Source: an uncultured Fusicatenibacter sp.
GTDB taxonomy: Bacteria > Bacillota > Clostridia > Lachnospirales > Lachnospiraceae
DNA length: 11,353 bases
Assembly: GCA_902493585.1 (NCBI GenBank)
Contig: CABUPZ010000076.1
Span: 1-11,353 of the forward strand
Reading direction: 5' to 3'
Below, one piece after another: positions 7,841-11,353 of this stretch (within the stretch, counting starts at the first letter, position 1; each line of letters begins with the position of its first letter). Under the pieces are notes generated by a model that did not search any database, was not told the origin of the DNA, and saw nothing but the letters and a program-made list of their open reading frames with translations. Position numbers and translations under genes: made by a program.

Positions 7841-8386
7841 ATGGCATTGACAAAAGATCGGTCGTATACGACAGAAGATATCTATGCGCTTCCTGATGGA
7901 CAGAGGGCGGAACTGATCGATGGCAGTATGTATCTGATGGCTCCTCCCAAAAGAATCCATCAGAAGTTCGTTCATTTTCTGGATGTAACCATCGGTAATT
8001 ATATTCGGGAAAAAGGTGGTGACTGTGAGGTCTATCCTGCTCCGTTTGCGGTGTTCCTCAGCAAAGATGACAGAAATTACGTGGAACCTGACATCAGCGT
8101 AATCTGCGGCAGAGGGAAATTGACCGAGGACGGCTGCAGCGGAGCACCGGATTGGATTATTGAAGTGGTATCGCCCAGCAGCCGCCGGATTGATTACTAT
8201 ATTAAGCTGTTTAAGTATCGTACAGCCGGAGTGAGAGAATACTGGATTGTGGATCCGGAGAAAGAACGTGTCACGGTATATAACTTTGACGAAGAAACGG
8301 TGATGGAGCAGACGCTGTCTGAGTGTGTGACATCGGGAATTTATGACGATCTGGAGATTGATTTCGGCAGTATGCAGCGGCAATGA
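7841..8386 (+). CDS. Uma2 family protein (DUF820, PD-(D/E)XK nuclease fold)
   Basis: The 181-residue protein fits the Uma2/DUF820 family, a restriction-endonuclease-like fold abundant in cyanobacteria and scattered in Firmicutes; its biological role is not established. Visible family blocks are the N-terminal YTTEDIYALPDGQRAELIDG (E24 equivalent to the first core acid), then VEPDISVI (D84), PDWIIEVVSPSS (E108), and DYYIKLFKYRTAGVREYWIVDP. Together these supply the D...E-x-V pattern and a downstream Lys (K122) that marks the active site. All look intact, so metal-dependent nuclease activity is possible but not proven. A purine-rich GGAAAGGG ribosome site precedes the ATG. It stands alone with no methyltransferase, toxin or integrase beside it, and no mobile-element ends were seen. 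It could be a transferred single gene or a domesticated nuclease. Confidence 0.87.
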   Translation: MALTKDRSYTTEDIYALPDGQRAELIDGSMYLMAPPKRIHQKFVHFLDVTIGNYIREKGGDCEVYPAPFAVFLSKDDRNYVEPDISVICGRGKLTEDGCSGAPDWIIEVVSPSSRRIDYYIKLFKYRTAGVREYWIVDPEKERVTVYNFDEETVMEQTLSECVTSGIYDDLEIDFGSMQRQ

Positions 8387-8434
8387 TTACGGAGAGGCAC
8401 AGGAAGAAATGTTATTAAGAAAGAGAAGGATGCC

Positions 8435-9316
8435 ATGAGCAGAAGGAAGAAAAGGGTGCTGACCGGCGTTCTGCTGCTGTTGATTTTGCTGACCGTCTAT
8501 GTTCTGGGAAGCCTCTGGGTTTCGAAAAACTATTTGGCCGTAAGAAAATATACAGTGCACATGGACGGCAATGAGACAGGGTTCCGGGCGGTTGTGATCG
8601 GTGATCTCCATGATCATGAGTTTGGAGAGGAAAACGAAACACTTGTGAAAACAATAGAGGAACATAACCCGGATCTGATCCTGATGGCAGGAGATATGCT
8701 GAACGCAGACTCCGTATCGGCAGCGGTGCCTGTAACGTTGATTGAGCAACTGAAAGGCACAGCGCCTGTCTATTATGCACTTGGCAATCACGAGATCGAA
8801 TATAGGAAGCGGACAGGCGAAAACCTGACAAAGGATCTGACGGCGGCGGGAGCTGTAGTGCTGGATAAGGCGTATGTGGATCTTGAGACAGAGGGAGTTT
8901 CCATTCGCCTGGGAGGTATGTATGATTATGCGTTTGGAACGGACGGGAAAACAGGAGAGAACCGGGCGTCGGCGGCTCCGGAGGATACGGCAGCGTTCCT
9001 GCAGGAATTCCAGGATACGGACCGCCTGAAGATCATGCTCTCTCATCGGCCGGACAGCTTTATCTTTGGAGATGCCAGCGAGGTATGGGATGTGGATCTT
9101 GTGATCAGCGCGCATGATCATGGCGGTCAGGTGGTGCTTCCGTTTCTGGGAGGTGTTTATGGAGGAGATCAGGGATGGTTTCCGGAGTATATTCATGGTT
9201 TGTACCGAAAAGGGGAGATTCAGCTGTTTGTTACCAGCGGTCTTGGGACAAACCGGGAACTGGTGCCAAGGTTTAATAATCCGCCGGAGATCGCAGTTCT
9301 GACGATCGGCGGATAA
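8435..9316 (+). CDS. Membrane-anchored metallophosphoesterase, calcineurin-like
   Basis: This 293-residue protein has an N-terminal basic patch (SRRKKR) followed by one hydrophobic helix (about 8-29), so it is probably anchored with the catalytic domain outside the membrane. Motifs in order are IGDLHDHEFG (D57, H59), MAGDML (D87), LGNHE (N118, H119), LSHRPD (H204) and SAHDHGGQV (H227, H229). The last motif reads A-H-D-H rather than the common G-H-x-H; the metal-binding histidines remain. The layout resembles YkuE/YaeI-type phosphoesterases, some of which act on lipid-linked substrates such as UDP-diacylglucosamine, but the substrate cannot be assigned here. It is only distantly similar to the soluble paralogue at 3364. 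The ATG follows GAGAAGGATGCC, a good ribosome site. It is 48 bases after the Uma2 gene and is followed by a strong terminator, so it is the last gene of its transcription unit. Confidence 0.91.
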   Translation: MSRRKKRVLTGVLLLLILLTVYVLGSLWVSKNYLAVRKYTVHMDGNETGFRAVVIGDLHDHEFGEENETLVKTIEEHNPDLILMAGDMLNADSVSAAVPVTLIEQLKGTAPVYYALGNHEIEYRKRTGENLTKDLTAAGAVVLDKAYVDLETEGVSIRLGGMYDYAFGTDGKTGENRASAAPEDTAAFLQEFQDTDRLKIMLSHRPDSFIFGDASEVWDVDLVISAHDHGGQVVLPFLGGVYGGDQGWFPEYIHGLYRKGEIQLFVTSGLGTNRELVPRFNNPPEIAVLTIGG

Positions 9317-9355
9317 GATTCAAAGAACGATTCTTGTAAATAAAGATTTGTGAAA

Positions 9356-9401
9356 AAAGAAAAAAACATCGCCTACTTTAGTAGGAGGTGTTTTTTTCTT
9401 T
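9356..9401 (+). terminator. Strong symmetric (bidirectional) intrinsic terminator
   Basis: The stem pairs 9356-9376 with 9381-9401 over a TTTA loop. The outer 12 bases (AAAGAAAAAAAC against GTTTTTTTCTTT) are perfectly complementary. Inside are A-T, one T-G wobble, C-G, one G-A mismatch and a final CCTAC/GTAGG helix. A T7 tract (9391-9397) lies on the + strand and an A-tract mirrors it, so it can terminate transcription from either side. It lies 39 bases after the metallophosphoesterase stop and separates that gene from the peptide-type locus downstream. Confidence 0.93.
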
Positions 9402-9405
9402 GATG

Positions 9406-9414
9406 TGATATACT
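9406..9414 (+). promoter_or_regulatory. Extended -10 promoter candidate for the nucleotidyltransferase locus
   Basis: TGATATACT is a TGn extended -10 followed by TATACT (5 of 6 to TATAAT). No good -35 hexamer exists at 16-18 bases upstream because that stretch is the terminator hairpin. Extended -10 promoters can work without one. Transcription would start near 9421, giving a leader of about 89 bases. It is predicted from sequence only. Confidence 0.5.
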
Positions 9415-9433
9415 CGGAAAGAGAATCAGAAAG

Positions 9434-9489
9434 CTGTGAAGTTAGCCCCAAAATTTGCTGGATTGTAAGAAAGAACAATCGGTTCACAG
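9434..9489 (+). promoter_or_regulatory. Structured 5' leader with nested inverted repeats
   Basis: CTGTGAA (9434-9440) is perfectly complementary to TTCACAG (9483-9489). Between them GATTGT (9461-9466) pairs with ACAATC (9475-9480) around an 8-base loop. The outer right arm ends about 20 bases before the ATG at 9510 and next to the purine-rich stretch (AGGAAAGCAGGGAAAG) that holds the ribosome site. The folded leader could affect translation, but it matches no riboswitch or T-box I recognise, and 6-7 bp repeats can occur by chance. Confidence 0.35.
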
Positions 9490-9509
9490 AGGAAAGCAGG
9501 GAAAGAAAC

Positions 9510-10766
9510 ATGCATACAAAAAATATAGTAAGTGACAGGTGTTTGGAGGCTTTGCGATGCTTTCTGGAAGGAAAAAAGGCAGAATGGGAGACAGGCATTT
9601 CCAAAGAGGAATGGATGGAGTTGTTCCGAATGGCGGCGCAGCATCAGGTTCTTCCGATGATGTATGAGACGGTCTACCCCTGCCAGGCTTTCCAATCCCT
9701 GCCAGAAAATGAAAAAGGCTTTATCCGCCAAAGCGTGATCTGGCAGGTTATGCTGCAGGAGAAAAAGACAGCAGAATTCCTGAATCTCTATCAGAAATTG
9801 CTGGAAGAAAATCTGACTCCTGTGGTAGTAAAGGGGATGATTTGCAGAGAGCTGTACAGGAATCCGGATTACAGAACGTCCGGGGATGAGGATGTGCTGA
9901 TTCCCTGGGAACAGTTTCAGGCCTGTGACCGCGTATTCCGCGGGAACGGAATGGAATATCTGGAACCGGGACAAGAGGTGGAGAAAGAAGGGGAAGTTCC
10001 CTACCTGAAAAAGGGAGGGGTGCTTCATATCGAACTTCATAAGGAACTCTTTCCTTCTCATTCAGCAGCCTATGGAGAGTTCAATCATTTTTTTCAGGAT
10101 GTTTTCCAAAGGAAGATTCAGACAGAGGTGCAGGGAATTCCGGTTTATACGATGGGATATACCGACCATCTGCTGTATCTGATCTTTCATGCATTCAAAC
10201 ATTTTCTTCACAGCGGTTTTGGAATCCGCCAGGTCTGCGACATTGTGTTATATGCCAATACATACGGCGACAGGATTGACTGGGAATCCGTGTATCAGTC
10301 GTGCGCAGAGGTTCATGCAGAAAACTTTGCGGCGGCCCTCTTCGATATCGGAGAGAAAAAGCTGAATTTCGACAGAGCAAAGGCACATTACCCGGAGGTA
10401 TGGCAGAGGGAAAAAGCGAACGGCGACGCTCTTCTTGAAGATTTGCTGGACGGAGGAGTCTTTGGCGATTCCAACATGAGCAGAAAACACAGCAGCAATA
10501 TTACTTTGCAGGCGGTGAGTGAGGATAAGAAGGGGAAAAAGGCAAATGCGTCACTGCTTCAATCGGCGTTCCCGGACAGGAACTATATGGAGCGGATGTA
10601 CCCATGGCTGAAGAAGTATCCGTTTCTGCTGCCGGCGGCATGGACTGCCAGAATCGGGAAGTATGTGAAGGAAACCCGGAAAGTCGAGGGGAACGATGTT
10701 CGTGAGAGTATCGAGATTGGCAACCGGAGGGTGGAACTGCTGAAACAGTACAAGATTATTCGTTAG
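9510..10766 (+). CDS. NTP_transf_5-type nucleotidyltransferase family protein
   Basis: The 418-residue product resembles the 'uncharacterised nucleotidyltransferase' family (NTP_transf_5). Family blocks are: an N-terminal helical region with HQVLPMMYETV (near 45-55), then VVVKGMICRELY (about 106-116), RTSGDEDVLI with acids D126 and D128 as the likely metal-binding DxD pair, and HIELHKELF (about 173-181) with a third acidic/His element. A His-rich helix (FHAFKHFLHSGFGIRQVCDI, from about 226) and a C-terminal helical part (DRNYMERMYPWLKKYPFLLP) complete it. Such proteins recur beside PqqD-like proteins in peptide and polysaccharide loci; in lasso-peptide clusters they are linked to tailoring of a phosphorylated peptide. 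The exact reaction here is unknown. The ATG at 9510 is chosen for the AGGGAAAG ribosome site; an in-frame GTG at 9405 would start inside the predicted promoter. It is the first gene after the terminator, followed by the PqqD-like gene. Confidence 0.82.
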   Translation: MHTKNIVSDRCLEALRCFLEGKKAEWETGISKEEWMELFRMAAQHQVLPMMYETVYPCQAFQSLPENEKGFIRQSVIWQVMLQEKKTAEFLNLYQKLLEENLTPVVVKGMICRELYRNPDYRTSGDEDVLIPWEQFQACDRVFRGNGMEYLEPGQEVEKEGEVPYLKKGGVLHIELHKELFPSHSAAYGEFNHFFQDVFQRKIQTEVQGIPVYTMGYTDHLLYLIFHAFKHFLHSGFGIRQVCDIVLYANTYGDRIDWESVYQSCAEVHAENFAAALFDIGEKKLNFDRAKAHYPEVWQREKANGDALLEDLLDGGVFGDSNMSRKHSSNITLQAVSEDKKGKKANASLLQSAFPDRNYMERMYPWLKKYPFLLPAAWTARIGKYVKETRKVEGNDVRESIEIGNRRVELLKQYKIIR

Positions 10767-10829
10767 TCGATGATCTGGGTAAGGATGGAAGGCGAAAGAC
10801 TTACATCTGAAAAAAAGACATGGATTACA

Positions 10830-10838
10830 TGGTATGAT
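10830..10838 (+). promoter_or_regulatory. Extended -10 promoter candidate before the PqqD-like gene
   Basis: TGGTATGAT combines a TGn element with TATGAT (5 of 6 to TATAAT). No matching -35 is seen at 16-18 bases upstream, where the sequence is A-rich. It lies in the 109-base gap between the nucleotidyltransferase and PqqD-like genes and could give the PqqD-like and peptide genes separate, stronger expression. Weak evidence, from sequence only. Confidence 0.3.
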
Positions 10839-10861
10839 CAGCAGATGGCAGTAAAGCAAAT

Positions 10862-10878
10862 AAGGAGGAGAATTTTTG
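10862..10878 (+). promoter_or_regulatory. Perfect Shine-Dalgarno with TTG start
   Basis: AAGGAGGAG (10862-10870) contains a full GGAGG core with 7 bases to the TTG at 10876-10878. This spacing fixes TTG as the start of the PqqD-like protein. The next in-frame ATG (10894) is about 25 bases from the core, too far. A rare start codon behind a perfect ribosome site may tune the output relative to the coupled peptide gene. Confidence 0.8.
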
Positions 10879-11244
10879 GAAAGGGAATATCAGATGCCAG
10901 ATTTGCTTTCGGGTTCCGAAGTTCAGGATTATTCCCGAGAGGACGGATCAGGAAAAGGCATCAGGCGTTTTAAGGCAAACCCGAATTTTATGCTCCGAGA
11001 GATTGCCGGTGAAGCCGTGCTGATCCCTGTGGGCGAAGCGGGAATTTTTGAAAACAGCGTAATATCGCTGAATGAAAGCTGCAGCTTTCTGTGGCAGCTG
11101 TTCCAGATACCTAGGACGGTAGAAGAGGCAATTGTCGAAGCCAGAAAAGAATATTCCGATCCGGATGGAGTAATGGAACAGGACATTTATCAATTTGTAA
11201 AAGAATATTTTCAGTATGAATTACTGAGGGAGGAAAAAGAATGA
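10876..11244 (+). CDS. PqqD-like peptide-binding protein (RiPP recognition element fold)
   Basis: PqqD-like proteins are small winged-helix chaperones (RRE fold) that bind the leader of a precursor peptide and present it to modifying enzymes. The 122-residue product has an N-terminal polar extension (about 1-30, rich in Ser, Asp, Glu) not needed for the fold. The domain then spans about 33-118: KANPNFMLREIAGEAVLIPVG, the turn IFENSVISLNESCSFLW, then TVEEAIVEARKEY and DIYQFVKEYFQYELL. The LREIAGE, LNE and FLW elements are classic for the family. The start is TTG behind a perfect Shine-Dalgarno. Its stop overlaps the start of the next, peptide-encoding gene (ATGA), a sign of coupled translation and functional partnership. 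Which enzyme it serves is not visible in the window; the upstream nucleotidyltransferase is one candidate and genes beyond the window another. Confidence 0.87.
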   Translation: MEREYQMPDLLSGSEVQDYSREDGSGKGIRRFKANPNFMLREIAGEAVLIPVGEAGIFENSVISLNESCSFLWQLFQIPRTVEEAIVEARKEYSDPDGVMEQDIYQFVKEYFQYELLREEKE

Positions 11245-11353
11245 ACAGAAAAGTATGGAAACAGCCATCGACTACTGTGCAGAAATTTATGCCGAATGAG
11301 TATGTGGCGGCGTGTGGAGATACAGAATATGGAAACTATTTATTTGAATGTAA
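11241..11353 (+). CDS. Putative RiPP precursor peptide (3' end beyond window)
   Basis: The frame begins at ATG 11241, overlapping the PqqD-like stop by four bases, with GGGAGG about 10 bases upstream. Thirty-seven residues are visible before the sequence ends in an open codon (the final TAA of the window is out of frame). The visible chain starts MNRKVWKQPSTTVQKF, continues MPNEYVAACGDTEYGNYLFEC and goes on. It is not a signal peptide: there is no hydrophobic core. W6-K-Q-P9 resembles the Y-x-x-P leader element recognised by RRE domains in lasso-peptide systems. Two cysteines (C25, C37) and several Gly, Tyr and Asn residues follow the EYVAA segment, which could be a core region. I have an unverified impression that short clostridial proteins with F-x-PNEYVAAC recur. 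Function is inferred from context only; it could instead be an unmodified small protein. Confidence 0.7.
   Translation, partial: MNRKVWKQPSTTVQKFMPNEYVAACGDTEYGNYLFEC

Noticed and set aside
7847..7870. TTGACA followed by TATACG inside the start of the Uma2 gene
   Set aside because: The spacing is only 12 bases, too short for a sigma-A promoter, and it lies within coding sequence after the start codon.
9320..9604. Minus-strand open frame across the terminator, with a hydrophobic segment that looks like a small membrane protein
   Set aside because: It runs through the terminator stem (poly-Phe/Lys from A/T tracts) and into the nucleotidyltransferase coding start, with no convincing ribosome site.
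10770..10973. Plus-strand open frame in the gap before and overlapping the PqqD-like gene
   Set aside because: It starts just after the nucleotidyltransferase stop without a ribosome site and runs out of frame into the well-supported PqqD-like gene. Its C-terminal half is Arg-rich shadow sequence.

Overview
The window looks like a chromosomal segment from an anaerobic Firmicute of class Clostridia, most likely Lachnospiraceae. That view rests on protein character (clostridial ScpA/ScpB, an RNase HI with an N-terminal hybrid-binding domain, UMF1-type MFS, Zn-dependent PLC-family protein), strong AGGAGG-type ribosome binding sites, and moderate GC. No search was run, so family-level placement is inference. 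All genes found are on the + strand.

Layout. Positions 1-1195 hold the 3' part of a cardiolipin synthase gene. Positions 1321-6434 hold a housekeeping block: a secreted D-Ala-D-Ala carboxypeptidase (1321-2556), RNase HI (2638-3336), a soluble metallophosphoesterase (3364-4167), the condensin partners ScpA and ScpB (4197-5623, start and stop overlapping by one base), and a cytoplasmic Zn-dependent phospholipase C-family protein (5646-6434). This block combines envelope maintenance (cardiolipin, peptidoglycan trimming) with chromosome segregation. Positions 6527-9316 carry a UMF1-family transporter, a Uma2-family nuclease-fold protein and a second, membrane-anchored metallophosphoesterase. A long, almost perfectly symmetric intrinsic terminator (9356-9401) closes this unit.

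Right after the terminator there is an extended -10 promoter candidate (9406-9414), a leader with nested inverted repeats, and the start of what looks like a peptide-modification locus. It encodes an NTP_transf_5-type nucleotidyltransferase (9510-10766), a PqqD-like protein starting at TTG behind a perfect Shine-Dalgarno (10876-11244), and a small Cys-containing peptide overlapping the PqqD stop by ATGA (11241 to beyond the window end). A PqqD-like protein translationally coupled to a short peptide with a W-x-x-P element and two cysteines suggests a RiPP (ribosomally made, post-translationally modified peptide) system whose remaining genes lie beyond the window. This is the most interesting part of the region. 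No tRNA, rRNA, CRISPR array, insertion sequence or attachment site was seen, and no gene-free stretch exceeds 300 bases.
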